A stretch of 64,000 nt of DNA from Termitidicoccus mucosus (GCF_038725785.1 NZ_CP109796.1:2976001-3040000), one strand, 5' to 3'. Counted from the stretch's first letter, positions 54,268 to 63,647 are shown. A program made the numbers and translations. Notes: generated by a model not told the origin, from the letters alone.

Positions 54268-55062
54268 ATGCGCACACTTTGCCCGCTCATCCTCCTGCCC
54301 TCGCTTGCCATTCTATGGCAGGGCTGTGTTTCGCGACCGCCGCGTCCGGTCGCGCCGCCCGCCCCCGCGGCATCGGCATCTTCGTCCGGGGGTGCGGTCC
54401 GCCAGACGCCCGATGTCGTCGTTGTGCTTCACGGCCTCGGCCGCACGCGTGGGTCGATGAATCGTGCGGCCTCCATGCTGCGGCACGACGGCTACCGCGT
54501 GGTCAACGTTTCCTACCCTTCGCGCACGATGCCGCTGGAACAGCTCGCGAACGAATGGCTGCCCGCGATGCTGCGGGCGCACGGCGCGGACGGCGCGCCA
54601 CGCCTGCATTTTGTCACCCACTCGATGGGCGGCATCATCGTGCGCCTCTGGCTGCGCGACAATCCCGCGCCGGCCAACCTCGGCCGCATCGTGATGATCG
54701 CGCCGCCCAATCATGGCAGCGAGGTGGTCGACCGGCTGCGCGGCAATCCTCTTTTCAGCCTGTTCACCGGCGTCAACGGCGCCCGGCTCGGCACGGGGAC
54801 GGATTCGCTGCCCGCGCGGCTCGGCGCCGGGCCGGTGGCGGCGGAGATCGGCGTCATCGCGGGCAACCGCTCGCTCAATCCTGTATTTTCATGCTGGATA
54901 CACGGTCCCGATGACGGCAAGGTCGGCGTTGCCAGCGCGCGGCTCGACGGCATGAGCGATTTCATCGAGTTTCCCTGCTCGCACACCTGGCTGTCATGGC
55001 GCCGTCCGGTGCTCGCCCAGGTGGGAGCGTTCCTGCGCGACGGCGAATTCGGGCATCTGTGA
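54268..55062 (+). CDS. Lipoprotein alpha/beta-hydrolase (lipase/esterase)
   Basis: A protein of 264 residues. Signal peptide with lipobox-like ILWQGC (cysteine about residue 20). The hydrolase core has DVVVVLHGLGRTRGSMN, the nucleophile elbow VTHSMGGII (serine of Ser-Met-Gly-Gly), the acid region AGNRSLNPVFSCWIHGPDDGKVG and a histidine near the end (CSHTWLS). This is the pattern of the lipase class used on short- and long-chain esters. The ATG at 54268 gives a proper signal; the frame runs open upstream to 54142. It stands alone before the porin gene. Confidence 0.82.
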   Translation: MRTLCPLILLPSLAILWQGCVSRPPRPVAPPAPAASASSSGGAVRQTPDVVVVLHGLGRTRGSMNRAASMLRHDGYRVVNVSYPSRTMPLEQLANEWLPAMLRAHGADGAPRLHFVTHSMGGIIVRLWLRDNPAPANLGRIVMIAPPNHGSEVVDRLRGNPLFSLFTGVNGARLGTGTDSLPARLGAGPVAAEIGVIAGNRSLNPVFSCWIHGPDDGKVGVASARLDGMSDFIEFPCSHTWLSWRRPVLAQVGAFLRDGEFGHL

Positions 55063-55114
55063 TGCCGCCGTCCGGGCAGCCCCCTCCCGCGGCCGGCGGG
55101 GGCGAGTTCACGCA

Positions 55115-55143
55115 TTCGTAACATTTTCGCCACAATTCCGCCG
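55115..55143 (+). promoter_or_regulatory. Candidate Pho box before the porin gene
   Basis: Three 7-bp repeats spaced 11 bp apart: TTCGTAA, TTCGCCA, TCCGCCG, each followed by four bases (CATT, CAAT, CACG). PhoB-type boxes have direct 7-bp repeats with 4-bp gaps. The box lies about 70 bp ahead of the porin start and the porin precedes the pst operon. The match to any known PhoB consensus is only partial. Confidence 0.35.
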
Positions 55144-55212
55144 CACGCGTGGCGCAAGGTCTTGGTGCGCCCGGCGCGTTTGCCGGTCGCGCTCACCAAA
55201 CACCAAGACCAA

Positions 55213-56550
55213 ATGACCTCCTTCAGACTCCTCAAAAAACGACTCGCGCTCCTCTCGCTGGGCGCGCTCGTAGTCGGCGCCGCTTCCACCGCGCCCTCCG
55301 TCCGCGCCCAAGACAGCGGCGCCCTTCTGAACGTTCTCGTCCGCAAAGGCATCCTCTCCGACCAGGAGGCCGAGAATGTCCGCGCCGAACTCCAACACGA
55401 AGCCCTCGAGACTTCCGCCGGTAAATGGAATCTTTCCAGCGCGCTCAATGAGCTGAAACTCTCCGGCGATGCCCGTGCCCGCTATGAATATCGCTCCGGC
55501 GAAAACGGCAGCACCGGTGACCGCCAAGAGCGCAACCGCTTCCGCTACCGCTTTCGCCTCGGCCTTTCCGGCAAACTCGGCGACGGCTGGTTCTTCGGCA
55601 CACGCCTCGAAACCGGTTCGGGCAACCGCTCCACCAATGTGACCGCCGGCGACTACTCCCTCTCACCCTTTGGCAAAGGCGGCAACAATGGCATCTACCT
55701 CGGCCAGGCCTATATCGGTCGCACGATGGGCGACTTCACCTTCACCGTGGGCCGCATGGCCAACCCGCTGATTACCTCGCCCATGATTTGGGATGACGAC
55801 ATCAACGTCGAAGGCCTCGCCGAGCAATGGGCGCATACCTCCGGCAACATCACCTACTTCGTCAATCTCGAGCAACTCGTGTATGACGGCGTAGGCACCT
55901 ACAACGCCTTCGGCAGCAGCTCCGCGCGCTCCAACACATTCCTCTTCGGCAACCAAGTTGGTGCACGCCTGAAACTCTCCGGCGGAGCCACCATCCAAAT
56001 CGCGCCTACCTATTACTTCTACAGCAACGATGGCGTCGGTCTGACCGCCCTCACCACCCCTAACAACGCCATTCACCGCCCCGTCGGTGTCTCCGTCCTC
56101 GACCTCCCGGTCGAATACAGCACCACGGTTCGTGGATTCCCGCTGAAGATCTGGGGTGAGTTCGCCATGAACCTCGACGCCGACGACCGCGCCGACGCCG
56201 CCGGCATCCCGACCGCGGACGGCGAGGACATCGCCTTGCAAATCGGCGCCGCCCTCGGCGCCACCAAGGTGAAAGGCGACTGGGAACTCCGCGCCTTTTA
56301 CCAGGATGTCGCGGCCTTTGCCCTCGACACCAACCTCGTCGATTCCGACCTCTTCGACAGCCGCACCAACATGAAAGGCTTCGGGCTCGCCGCCACCTAC
56401 GTGCTTGCCGACGGCATCAGCGTGAAAATCACCTACGCCGCCGCCGACCGCAAAAAGGACAATCTCGCCACTTATGGAGCCGGTGACATCGGCACGGCCA
56501 ACCTCACCAAGTACCAGCTCTTCCAAACCGACATCAGCGTGAAATTCTAA
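55213..56550 (+). CDS. Outer-membrane porin of the putative porin family, upstream of pst
   Basis: A protein of 445 residues. Signal peptide (LALLSLGALVVGAASTAPSV, ending near RAQ), a coiled segment (LLNVLVRKGILSDQEAENVR) typical of porins with a short N-terminal domain, then about 16 amphipathic strands ending in DISVKF, the terminal phenylalanine expected for barrel insertion. Related proteins are annotated as putative porins. Its position directly before pstS suggests a phosphate-regulated porin. The ATG at 55213 follows a GACCAA spacer; the frame is open from 55162. Confidence 0.85.
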   Translation: MTSFRLLKKRLALLSLGALVVGAASTAPSVRAQDSGALLNVLVRKGILSDQEAENVRAELQHEALETSAGKWNLSSALNELKLSGDARARYEYRSGENGSTGDRQERNRFRYRFRLGLSGKLGDGWFFGTRLETGSGNRSTNVTAGDYSLSPFGKGGNNGIYLGQAYIGRTMGDFTFTVGRMANPLITSPMIWDDDINVEGLAEQWAHTSGNITYFVNLEQLVYDGVGTYNAFGSSSARSNTFLFGNQVGARLKLSGGATIQIAPTYYFYSNDGVGLTALTTPNNAIHRPVGVSVLDLPVEYSTTVRGFPLKIWGEFAMNLDADDRADAAGIPTADGEDIALQIGAALGATKVKGDWELRAFYQDVAAFALDTNLVDSDLFDSRTNMKGFGLAATYVLADGISVKITYAAADRKKDNLATYGAGDIGTANLTKYQLFQTDISVKF

Positions 56551-56650
56551 GCCGCCACGCGTATCCAAAAAACACTTATACAAGCACCTAGTCGGACTCG
56601 TCCGATCAGTCCAGTCACAGCAATTCCGCATTCCCAAACCCATCCCAACC

Positions 56651-57460
56651 ATGAAAAAACTAATCGCCATCGCCACCGCCGCGCTCGCCCTCACCGGCCT
56701 CGCCCGTGCCGACAAGCTCGTCATCAAGGGTTCCGACACGCTCGGAGCCAAGCTCGTGCCCATGCTGGCCGAGGAATACAAGGCCGCCAATCCCGGAACC
56801 TCGTTTGAAATCGCCGCCGAGGGCTCCACCACCGGCATCACCGCCATCATCGACAGCACCGCGCAGATCGGCATGTCCTCGCGCCGCGCCAAGGCCACCG
56901 AGCTCTCCGCCGGCAAGGCCAAGGGCGTCACGCTCAAGCCCATCATCGTCGCCTACGACGGCATCGGCGTCATCATCAACGCCGGCAATTCCGTCACCGG
57001 CCTGACCAAGCGCCAGATCGAGCAGATCTTCACCGGCGACATCACCGACTGGTCCGCGGTGGGCGGCAACCCGGGGAAAATCTCCATCTACACCCGCAAC
57101 ACCTCGTCCGGCACCTACGCCGACTTCAAGGAGCTCGCCATGAGCAAGCGCGACTACGCCGGCTCCTCGCAAAAGATGGCGGGCAACGAGCAGATCGCCT
57201 CCGAGGTCGCCCGCAATCCCAACGGCATCGGCTATGTCGGCCTCGCCTACCTCGACGTCCCCGGCATCAAGGTCGTGGCCATCGACGGCACGAAACCGAG
57301 CAAGGAATCCGTCCTCGCGAAACAGTATCCCTACGCCCGCCCGACCTTCTACTACACCAACGGCGATCCCGTCGGCGAGGCCGCGAAATTCGTCGAGTTC
57401 ACCCTCAGCGACGCCGGCCAGCGCATCGCCGAGAAAGTAGGTTTCGTCGGCGTGCGGTAA
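56651..57460 (+). CDS. pstS: Phosphate-binding protein PstS
   Basis: A protein of 269 residues. Signal peptide ending near LARAD, then LVIKGSDTLGAKLVPMLAEE, AAEGSTTGITAIIDSTAQIG, SSRRAKATEL, VAYDGIGVIINAGN, and STYTRNTSSGTYADF-like TRNTSSGTYADF near residue 155. The phosphate-binding serine and threonine residues (GSDT, EGSTTG, SSGT) are in place. PstS captures phosphate in the periplasm for PstCAB. It is short compared with E. coli PstS but the usual length of the other class. A strong hairpin follows the gene. Confidence 0.94.
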   Translation: MKKLIAIATAALALTGLARADKLVIKGSDTLGAKLVPMLAEEYKAANPGTSFEIAAEGSTTGITAIIDSTAQIGMSSRRAKATELSAGKAKGVTLKPIIVAYDGIGVIINAGNSVTGLTKRQIEQIFTGDITDWSAVGGNPGKISIYTRNTSSGTYADFKELAMSKRDYAGSSQKMAGNEQIASEVARNPNGIGYVGLAYLDVPGIKVVAIDGTKPSKESVLAKQYPYARPTFYYTNGDPVGEAAKFVEFTLSDAGQRIAEKVGFVGVR

Positions 57461-57492
57461 AGGAACAGCACACACACGCCTCCCTCTCCTTC

Positions 57493-57533
57493 ATGGGCTC
57501 CATGCGCCCCATCGGTCGCATGGAGCCCATTTT
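57493..57533 (+). terminator. Strong hairpin between pstS and pstC
   Basis: Perfect 14-bp stem (ATGGGCTCCATGCG / CGCATGGAGCCCAT) with a 10-nt loop followed by TTTT. Such hairpins after pstS allow partial termination or mRNA protection, so that PstS is made in excess over the membrane parts. Confidence 0.7.
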
Positions 57534-57550
57534 CCGAACGCCATCCCGCC

Positions 57551-59179
57551 ATGCCCGCCACCGCCGAAAACACCATCCCGACCTCCGCCACGCCCGCGCG
57601 CCCGGCGTTCGCCATCACCAAGAAACGCACCCGCTTCCTCGGCCTCACGCTTGACGAATGCATCCAGGCGTTCTTCGGCGGCAACGCCCTCGTCGCGCTC
57701 ATCGTGCTCGCGCTCATCATGGTGTTTCTCTTCCGCGAAGGCGCGGCGTTTTTCGGGCAGAACCAGCGCAACCTCATCGTTTACCGCCAGGCCGGACTCG
57801 AATACGTCGATCATATCCGGCGCCAGGAAACCGCCCACACCGCGCTCACCCGCCAGCTTTACGACCTGCGGCTCGCCGCCTTCACGCAGCTCACTCAAAA
57901 ACAGCAGCTTTCTCCCGCCGACGCCAACGCCCGCCTCGCTGCGCTCGACGATTTTTCCGGCCGGTTCAGCGACGCCGTGATGCCGATTCGCGGCCTCGTC
58001 TCCGACCTCGGCGAAGTCGCCACCGCCATCAAGACGCGCTTCAACGTCAACGAGGACAAAACCACCCAGCGCGCCCAGCTTCTCGCCGAAGGCCACGCCG
58101 CGGAGGCCGCGCAGGTCGTCATCGAGCCGGTTGATTTCGCCGCCGAACTCCAGCCCATCCTCGACACCCTGCCGCTCTACCGCGAGACCAACGCCGCCTT
58201 CGCCGCCGGCCTCGAAACCCTGCTCTCCGCCGCCCCGCCGCTCTCCCAAATCGAACCGGGTCTCGACGCGCGCATGGACGAGTTCAAGCGGCAGACGCGC
58301 GCCTACATCGCCACGTTCCCGGAAATCGAGCGCAAGCTCGCCGCGTGGGACTACGCCAGACCCGTCCCTTTCACCGCCAGCCTCTCCGCGTTCATTTTCG
58401 GACGCGACTGGCTGACCGCGAGTTTCTGGCAGGACTGGTATGGCATCATCCCCCTGTTCACCGGCTCGCTGCTTGTATCCATCATTGCACTACTGATCGC
58501 CGTTCCGCTGGGCGTCGGCGCCGCCATCTACGTCAACCAGGTCGCCACCCCGCGCGAGCAGCGCCTCATCAAGCCCGCCATCGAGTTCATCTCGGCCTTT
58601 CCCTCCGTCGTGCTCGGCTTCTTCGGCATCGCCGTCCTCGGCGAGCTGCTGCGCCGCTTCTCCCAGGCCGACTGGGTGCACTGGGTGCCCGGCTTTCCCA
58701 TCATCGAGCGCCTCAACGCCCTCACCGCCGGCTGCCTGCTCGCGCTCATCTCGATCCCCACGATCTTCACGCTGGCCGAGGACGCGCTCAACAACGTGCC
58801 CCGCGCGCTGAAGGAGGCGTCCTACGCGCTCGGCGCGAGCCGCCTCCAGACCATCATCAAAATCATCACGCCCGCCGCGCTCTCCGGCATCATCTCCGCC
58901 ATCCTGCTCGGCTTCGGCCGCGTCATCGGCGAGACCATGATCGTGCTCCTCTGCGCCGGCAACCGCATCGCCATCCCCGACTTCACCTCCGGCCCCGCCG
59001 CCGTCACGCAGCCCGTGCACACCATGACCGGCATCATCGCGCAGGAGATGGGCGAGGTCGTGCGCGGCAGCATCCACTACCGCGCGCTCTTCGTGGTGGG
59101 CATCGTGCTCTTCCTCCTCTCGCTGGCGATAAACTACGCCGCCCAGAAAATCGTCACCCGCTACCGCATCGCCGAATGA
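57551..59179 (+). CDS. pstC: Phosphate ABC transporter permease PstC
   Basis: A protein of 542 residues, longer than usual PstC because of an insertion of about 200 residues (about 80-280) between the first membrane helix and the permease core. The core has the typical segments [35 protein letters not shown], and the EAA loop [20 protein letters not shown]. The insertion is helical and soluble-like (periplasmic). PstC and PstA form the phosphate pore. The stop overlaps the pstA start (ATGATG). Confidence 0.93.
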   Translation: MPATAENTIPTSATPARPAFAITKKRTRFLGLTLDECIQAFFGGNALVALIVLALIMVFLFREGAAFFGQNQRNLIVYRQAGLEYVDHIRRQETAHTALTRQLYDLRLAAFTQLTQKQQLSPADANARLAALDDFSGRFSDAVMPIRGLVSDLGEVATAIKTRFNVNEDKTTQRAQLLAEGHAAEAAQVVIEPVDFAAELQPILDTLPLYRETNAAFAAGLETLLSAAPPLSQIEPGLDARMDEFKRQTRAYIATFPEIERKLAAWDYARPVPFTASLSAFIFGRDWLTASFWQDWYGIIPLFTGSLLVSIIALLIAVPLGVGAAIYVNQVATPREQRLIKPAIEFISAFPSVVLGFFGIAVLGELLRRFSQADWVHWVPGFPIIERLNALTAGCLLALISIPTIFTLAEDALNNVPRALKEASYALGASRLQTIIKIITPAALSGIISAILLGFGRVIGETMIVLLCAGNRIAIPDFTSGPAAVTQPVHTMTGIIAQEMGEVVRGSIHYRALFVVGIVLFLLSLAINYAAQKIVTRYRIAE

Positions 59180-60258
59180 TGGACACCACCAAAAACGCCC
59201 CCGAGAATCCCTTCCGCTCCCGCGGCGGCGCCCTCGTCTGGCGCGAACGCGCCATCTTCTCGCTCTTCCGCGCCGCCACCTACTGCATTCTGCTCTGCGG
59301 CGCGCTTGTCCTTGGCAACATCGTCTTCAAGGGGGCCGGCACCGTCTTCTCGTCCCGGTTTCCCTTCGTCAACACGACCTTTTTCACCGAGGCGCCCGAG
59401 ACCCTCCACGTCTTCGAATACGAAGGCGCCACGCACCGGCTCGGCGACCGCGACTACCGCGCCTTTCGCGCCACCGAGACCGCCCGCGCCGCCGCCGAAG
59501 GCCGCCCCGCGCCTCGCTTCGCCAACGAGCAATCCATCGTCTATTCCGCCGGCGGCATCCTCCCCTGCATCGTCGGCACGCTGCTTCTGGTCACCGGCTC
59601 GATGACCATCGCGCTCGTGCTCGGCGTCGCCAGCGCCGTCTATCTCAGCGAATACGCCAAATCCGGCCCCGTCGTGCGCATCATCCGCCTCGCCATCCTC
59701 AACCTCGCGGGCGTGCCCTCCATTGTTTTCGGCCTCTTCGGCTTCGGCATGTTCGTGATCTTTTTCGGCTGGAACGTCTCTCTCATGGCCGGCTGGTTCA
59801 CCCTCGCCTTCATGGTGCTGCCCGTGGTCATCACCGCCAGCGAGGAATCGCTCAAGGCGGTCCCGCGCGGCTTCCGCGAGGGCTCGCTCGCGCTGGGCGC
59901 GACCAAGTGGCAGACCATCCGCAAATCCGTCCTTCCCTACGCGCTCCCCGGCATCCTCACCTCGTCGATTCTCGGCATCGCGCGCGTGGCCGGCGAGACC
60001 GCGCCGATCATGTTCACCGCGGCCTATGTCGTCCGCGACAAGCTCCCCTGGCAGGTTTCGGAAATCAGCGATTTCTTCTTCCAAGGCGTGATGGCGCTTC
60101 CCTACCATATCTACGTCGTCAGTTCCAAGATTCCGCAAAACGAATACACCGAACGCGTCCAATACGGCAGCGCCTTCGTCTTCCTCCTGCTCGTCGCCCT
60201 CATCGCCACCGCCTCCATCATCCTCCGCGCCCGCCTCCGCCGGGCCTACAAGTGGTGA
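59179..60258 (+). CDS. pstA: Phosphate ABC transporter permease PstA
   Basis: A protein of 359 residues (360 if the preceding overlapping ATG at 59176 is used). After one helix there is a loop of about 80 residues ([20 protein letters not shown]), then the permease core with [43 protein letters not shown] loop [20 protein letters not shown] and [17 protein letters not shown]. Together with PstC it carries phosphate across the membrane. The loop is shorter than the PstC insertion but similar in kind. Stop-start coupling links it to pstC. Confidence 0.93.
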   Translation: MDTTKNAPENPFRSRGGALVWRERAIFSLFRAATYCILLCGALVLGNIVFKGAGTVFSSRFPFVNTTFFTEAPETLHVFEYEGATHRLGDRDYRAFRATETARAAAEGRPAPRFANEQSIVYSAGGILPCIVGTLLLVTGSMTIALVLGVASAVYLSEYAKSGPVVRIIRLAILNLAGVPSIVFGLFGFGMFVIFFGWNVSLMAGWFTLAFMVLPVVITASEESLKAVPRGFREGSLALGATKWQTIRKSVLPYALPGILTSSILGIARVAGETAPIMFTAAYVVRDKLPWQVSEISDFFFQGVMALPYHIYVVSSKIPQNEYTERVQYGSAFVFLLLVALIATASIILRARLRRAYKW

Positions 60259-60310
60259 AGGACGCCAAGTGCCAAGTAACAAGTGGCAAGTAACAAGAAA
60301 AGAAATCCAA
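60259..60310. repeat. AAGTAACA word repeat between pstA and pstB
   Basis: CAAGTGCCAAGTAACAAGTG followed by GCAAGTAACAAGAAAAGAAA. Twenty-five of 27 bases match the cysW-cysA gap around 45536-45580. The following bases to 60480 contain AATCGAGAATCGGGAATCG words that run into the pstB coding region. Confidence 0.6.
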
Positions 60311-60390
60311 AGCCAGAATCTCAAATTTCCAAACCAAGCCCGCCGCTCGCGCGTTTCCTTTCCGTGCGTTCTGTGGGCGATAAAACCAAA

Positions 60391-61224
60391 ATGCCGATGA
60401 CTCTCCAGCCGCCACGCACCATTCCAATCGAGAATCGGGAATCGAAAATCGAAAATTCTCCCCCTTCCCGCACCCTCATCGAAATCACCGATCTCGACTT
60501 CTACTACGGCGAGAAAAAGGCCCTCGACGACATCAACCTCCGCCTCCCCGAGAAACGCGTCACCGCCTTCATCGGCCCGTCCGGCTGCGGCAAGTCCACG
60601 CTCCTCCGCTGCTTCAACCGCATGAACGACCTCATCGACGGCACCGCCATCCGCCGCGGTTCCATCAAGATAAACGACATCGACATCAGCCGCCCCGACG
60701 TCGATCCCATCGAGCTCCGCAAGCGCGTCGGCATGGTTTTCCAGAAGTCCAATCCCTTCCCGAAGTCCATCTACGAAAACATCACCTACGGCCTTCGTAT
60801 CCAGGGAATAAATACGAAATCCCGCCTCGACGAGGTGGTCGAGCGCAGCCTCCGCGGCGCCGCCCTCTGGGACGAGGTGAAGGACCGCCTCCACGAAAGC
60901 GGCCTCGGCCTCTCCGGCGGACAGCAACAGCGCCTCTGCATCGCCCGCGCCATCGCCGTCGGGCCGGAAATCATCCTCATGGACGAGCCCTGCTCCGCGC
61001 TTGACCCCATCGCCACCGCCAAAATCGAGGAGCTTATCCACGAGCTCAAGCGCCGCTACACCATCATCATCGTGACCCACTCCATGCAGCAGGCGGCCCG
61101 CTGCTCCGACTTCACCGCCTTCTTCTACCTCGGCCGCCTCATCGAGCACGCCGACACCCGCACCATCTTCATGAGCCCGTCCAATCCGCAAACCGAGGCC
61201 TACGTCAGCGGCCGCTTCGGCTGA
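60391..61224 (+). CDS. pstB: Phosphate ABC transporter ATPase PstB
   Basis: A protein of 277 residues. Walker [24 protein letters not shown] near the Q loop, signature LSGGQQQR, Walker [14 protein letters not shown], and H-loop IVTHSMQQA. PstB drives phosphate import and is inhibited by PhoU partners. The first 30 residues ([20 protein letters not shown]) are not conserved; part of them is encoded by a repeat word. The start may be ATG 60391 or 60397. The ATPase core begins near residue 32. It is followed by a polypyrimidine/polypurine inverted repeat and phoU. Confidence 0.94.
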   Translation: MPMTLQPPRTIPIENRESKIENSPPSRTLIEITDLDFYYGEKKALDDINLRLPEKRVTAFIGPSGCGKSTLLRCFNRMNDLIDGTAIRRGSIKINDIDISRPDVDPIELRKRVGMVFQKSNPFPKSIYENITYGLRIQGINTKSRLDEVVERSLRGAALWDEVKDRLHESGLGLSGGQQQRLCIARAIAVGPEIILMDEPCSALDPIATAKIEELIHELKRRYTIIIVTHSMQQAARCSDFTAFFYLGRLIEHADTRTIFMSPSNPQTEAYVSGRFG

Positions 61225-61244
61225 CCCGCCGCCTCGCCTCCTTC

Positions 61245-61346
61245 ATCTTTATTCTTTCCTCTTTATCTTTCTCTTTCCTTCCTCTCCCGAATCCTCCGCT
61301 CTCTACGAGGGAAAGAAGAAAGATAAAGAGGAAAGAATAAAGAAAG
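61245..61346. repeat. Polypyrimidine/polypurine inverted repeat, copy 2 (pstB-phoU gap)
   Basis: The left arm has TTTATTCTTTCCTCTTTATC words. The right arm carries GAAAGATAAAGAGGAAAGAA and AAGAAAGC. A stem of more than 30 bp with some mismatches is formed around a CTCTCCCGAATCCTCCGCTC loop. It lies inside the pst operon gap without a gene. Confidence 0.7.
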
Positions 61347-61400
61347 CAACCGGGCTTCCGGTCCTCATTCCACTACACACTCCGAACTACGCATTCTCCC

Positions 61401-62072
61401 ATGAAACGCTTCTTCGACACCGAGCTCGAAACCTTCCGCTCCCAGCTTGTCCTCATGGGCGAGAAGGCCATTGAGCACGTCCGTCTCGCGCTCCGCGCGC
61501 TCACCGAGTCTGACGCCGTCCTGGCGCAAAACGTCATCTCCGCCGACGACGAGATCGACCAGCTCGAAATCGCGATCGACGACGAGGCCGTGCGCTACAT
61601 GAACCTCCGCGCGCCCATCGCCACCGACCTGCGCCTCGTCATCGTCGGCATGAAGGCCTCGCACGACCTCGAACGCGTCGGTGACGAGGCCACCGGCATC
61701 GCGAAGCGCGCCATCCGCCTCGCCGCCGAGCCCCCGCTCAAGCCCTATGTCGATATCCCCCGCATGTCATCCATCGCGCTCGAAATGCTCCGCGACGCGC
61801 TCGACTGCTTCCTCGAGGCCGACAACCAGGTCAAGGCGCTCTCCGTCATCCGCCGGGACCCCGAAGTCGATCAACTCAACAAGCAACTCTACCGCGAGCT
61901 GAGCAGTTTCATGATCGAGCGCCCCGATACCATCAGCCGCGCGCTGGAACTGATGTTCATTTCCAAGTCCCTCGAACGCATCGCCGACCACGCGACGAAC
62001 ATCGCCGAGGAAATGGTCTACCTGGCCCAGGCCCGCGACATCCGCCACGCCCCGGAATTGAAGAAAACGTAA
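61401..62072 (+). CDS. phoU: Phosphate signalling protein PhoU
   Basis: A protein of 223 residues, all helical, with the two repeated three-helix halves of PhoU: ETFRSQLVLMGEKAIEHVRL and ISADDEIDQLEIAIDDEAVR in the first, RRDPEVDQLNKQLYRELSSF and MFISKSLERIADHATNIAEE in the second. The metal-binding acidic clusters are conserved. PhoU links PstB with the PhoR-type kinase and keeps the regulon off at high phosphate. The ATG at 61401 has a ribosome site supplied by nearby purine-rich sequence. Confidence 0.95.
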   Translation: MKRFFDTELETFRSQLVLMGEKAIEHVRLALRALTESDAVLAQNVISADDEIDQLEIAIDDEAVRYMNLRAPIATDLRLVIVGMKASHDLERVGDEATGIAKRAIRLAAEPPLKPYVDIPRMSSIALEMLRDALDCFLEADNQVKALSVIRRDPEVDQLNKQLYRELSSFMIERPDTISRALELMFISKSLERIADHATNIAEEMVYLAQARDIRHAPELKKT

Positions 62073-62090
62073 CCCTTCCCGCCCGCCCGG

Positions 62091-62172
62091 TCGTTCCCGT
62101 TCTCTTGCTTGTTCTCTCTTCTTCTTTCGTGAGGTTTCGAAAACGAGGAATGGGCAGGGGAACGAGAACGAT
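62091..62172. repeat. Inverted repeat after phoU, CGTTCCCGTTCTC words
   Basis: CGTTCCCGTTCTCTTGC at the left pairs imperfectly with GGGGAACGAGAACGATCG at the right, around a short GAGGTTTCGAAAACGAGG loop. It is a variant of the polypyrimidine/polypurine family with more G and C. Confidence 0.5.
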
Positions 62173-62229
62173 CGGGCGCCATTCTTTATTCTTTTGCCCG
62201 TCGCGCATACCTGCTTCCATGCGGGGCTT

Positions 62230-62811
62230 ATGCGCATCGTCATCCTAGGTTCCGGACGCGGCAGCAATGCCGCCGCCATCCTCGAAGCCGCCGGTCAGAA
62301 TCGTCTGGGCCGGGCTCGTGTCGTCCAGATTTTTTCCGACAAACCCGGTGCCGGCATCCTCGCGCTCGGCCCGCGCTTTGGCGTGCCTGCGGCCCACCTC
62401 GACCCCGGTCCATTCAAGACCAAATTCGACGAAGCCGGCGAGACCCGCTACATCGAATCCATTCGCACCCTCGATCCCGGCCTCGTCGTCCTCGCCGGCT
62501 TCATGCGCATCCTCAAGCCCCGGTTCATCGACGCCTTTTCCCGCAAGATCATCAATCTCCACCCCAGCCTCCTGCCCAGCTTCCCCGGCCTCGACGGGAT
62601 CGGCCAGGCCTGGCGGCGCGGCGTGAAAATCACCGGCTGCACCGTCCACTACGTCACCGCCGAGGTGGACGGAGGCCCCATCATCGACCAGTCCGCCGTT
62701 CGTATCGAAGAATCGGATACACTGGAAACGCTCGAACAGAAAATCCACTCCGCCGAGCACGCCCTCCTTCCCTCCGTCATCGCGCGGCTGAGCGCCCCCC
62801 CCTCGCAATAA
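62230..62811 (+). CDS. purN: Phosphoribosylglycinamide formyltransferase PurN
   Basis: A protein of 193 residues. The folate-dependent GAR transformylase fold is seen in IVILGSGRGSNAAAILEAAG (nucleotide loop), LVVLAGFMRILKPRFIDAF, NLHPSLLPSFPGLDG with the catalytic histidine and asparagine, and TAEVDGGPIIDQSAV with the aspartate. PurN transfers a formyl group in purine synthesis. The ATG at 62230 is the first with a conserved beginning; an upstream in-frame ATG at 62194 is less likely. It lies between the pst region and the two-component genes. Confidence 0.94.
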   Translation: MRIVILGSGRGSNAAAILEAAGQNRLGRARVVQIFSDKPGAGILALGPRFGVPAAHLDPGPFKTKFDEAGETRYIESIRTLDPGLVVLAGFMRILKPRFIDAFSRKIINLHPSLLPSFPGLDGIGQAWRRGVKITGCTVHYVTAEVDGGPIIDQSAVRIEESDTLETLEQKIHSAEHALLPSVIARLSAPPSQ

Positions 62812-62821
62812 GTCTCCCCGC

Positions 62822-62910
62822 TATCTTTCTTCTTTCCTCTTTATCTTTCTCTTTCTCCATCGCGCCCCGGAGACAGGGAGAAAGATAAAAGAGAAAGAAT
62901 GAAGAGGAAA
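62822..62910. repeat. Polypyrimidine/polypurine inverted repeat, copy 3 (purN-creB gap)
   Basis: TATCTTTCTTCTTTCCTCTT at the left and its reverse complement GAAAGATAAAAGAGAAAGAA at the right, around a CATCGCGCCCCGGAGACAGG loop. The right arm provides the AGGAAAG ribosome-site-like sequence near the creB start. Confidence 0.7.
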
Positions 62911-62926
62911 GAAAACGGACCAAGCC

Positions 62927-63643
62927 ATGTCCCCCATCCTCATCGTCGAAGACGAGCCCGCCATCGCCGACACGCTCATTTACGCCCTCCGCACCGAGGG
63001 CTTCGAGCCGGTTTGGCGCGGCACGGGGCGCGAGGCGCTTGCCGCGCTCGATGCGCGCCTCTTCGCGCTCGTCATCCTCGACGTGGGCCTGCCCGACGCC
63101 AACGGCTTCGAACTCTGCAAGACCATCCGCGCCCGTTCGTCCACCCCCGTGCTTTTCCTGACGGCGCGCAGCGACGAAATCGACCGCATCGTCGGACTCG
63201 AGATCGGCGGTGACGACTATGTCACCAAGCCCTTCAGCCCCCGCGAGGTCAGCGCCCGGGTGAAGGCAATCCTGCGCCGCGCGAAACCCCGTGCCGCCGG
63301 GGACGCGCACGGAAGTCCCGCCGCCGTCGCCGCGCCTCCCGCCTCCGCGCCTCCGCCGGTTTTCGAACACGACGGCGACCGTTGCGAAATCCGCTTCCAC
63401 GGTGCGCGCCTCGACCTCACGCGCTACGAATACCGCCTCCTGAAAGCACTCCTCTCCCACCCCGGGCGAGTCTTCTCGCGCGACGAACTCATGACCCGCG
63501 CCTGGGAGGACCCCGGCGCGAGTCTCGACCGCACGGTGGATGCGCACATCAAGACCCTCCGCTCCAAACTCCGCGCCTCCTCCTCCGGCGCCGACCCGAT
63601 CCAGACTCATCGCGGCCTGGGCTACTCGCTGCGGGAAATATAA
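62927..63643 (+). CDS. creB: CreB-type response regulator
   Basis: A protein of 238 residues. Receiver with ILIVEDEPAIADTLIYALR, aspartate in LVILDVGLPDANGFELCK (about residue 50), and DDYVTKPFSPREVSARVKAI; this last stretch is very close to CreB of enterobacteria. A proline-alanine-rich linker of about 25 residues (SPAAVAAPPASAPPP) is longer than usual. The C-terminal winged helix contains LTRYEYRLLKALLSHPGRVF and HRGLGYSLREI. CreB answers to nutrient state and often controls genes next to phosphate systems. It is followed by the CreC gene. Confidence 0.88.
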   Translation: MSPILIVEDEPAIADTLIYALRTEGFEPVWRGTGREALAALDARLFALVILDVGLPDANGFELCKTIRARSSTPVLFLTARSDEIDRIVGLEIGGDDYVTKPFSPREVSARVKAILRRAKPRAAGDAHGSPAAVAAPPASAPPPVFEHDGDRCEIRFHGARLDLTRYEYRLLKALLSHPGRVFSRDELMTRAWEDPGASLDRTVDAHIKTLRSKLRASSSGADPIQTHRGLGYSLREI

Positions 63644-63647
63644 AAGC

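Noticed and set aside
59161-61191. 676-codon antisense frame over pstA and pstB
   Set aside because: Acidic, glycine-rich translation typical of an antisense shadow of GC-rich genes.
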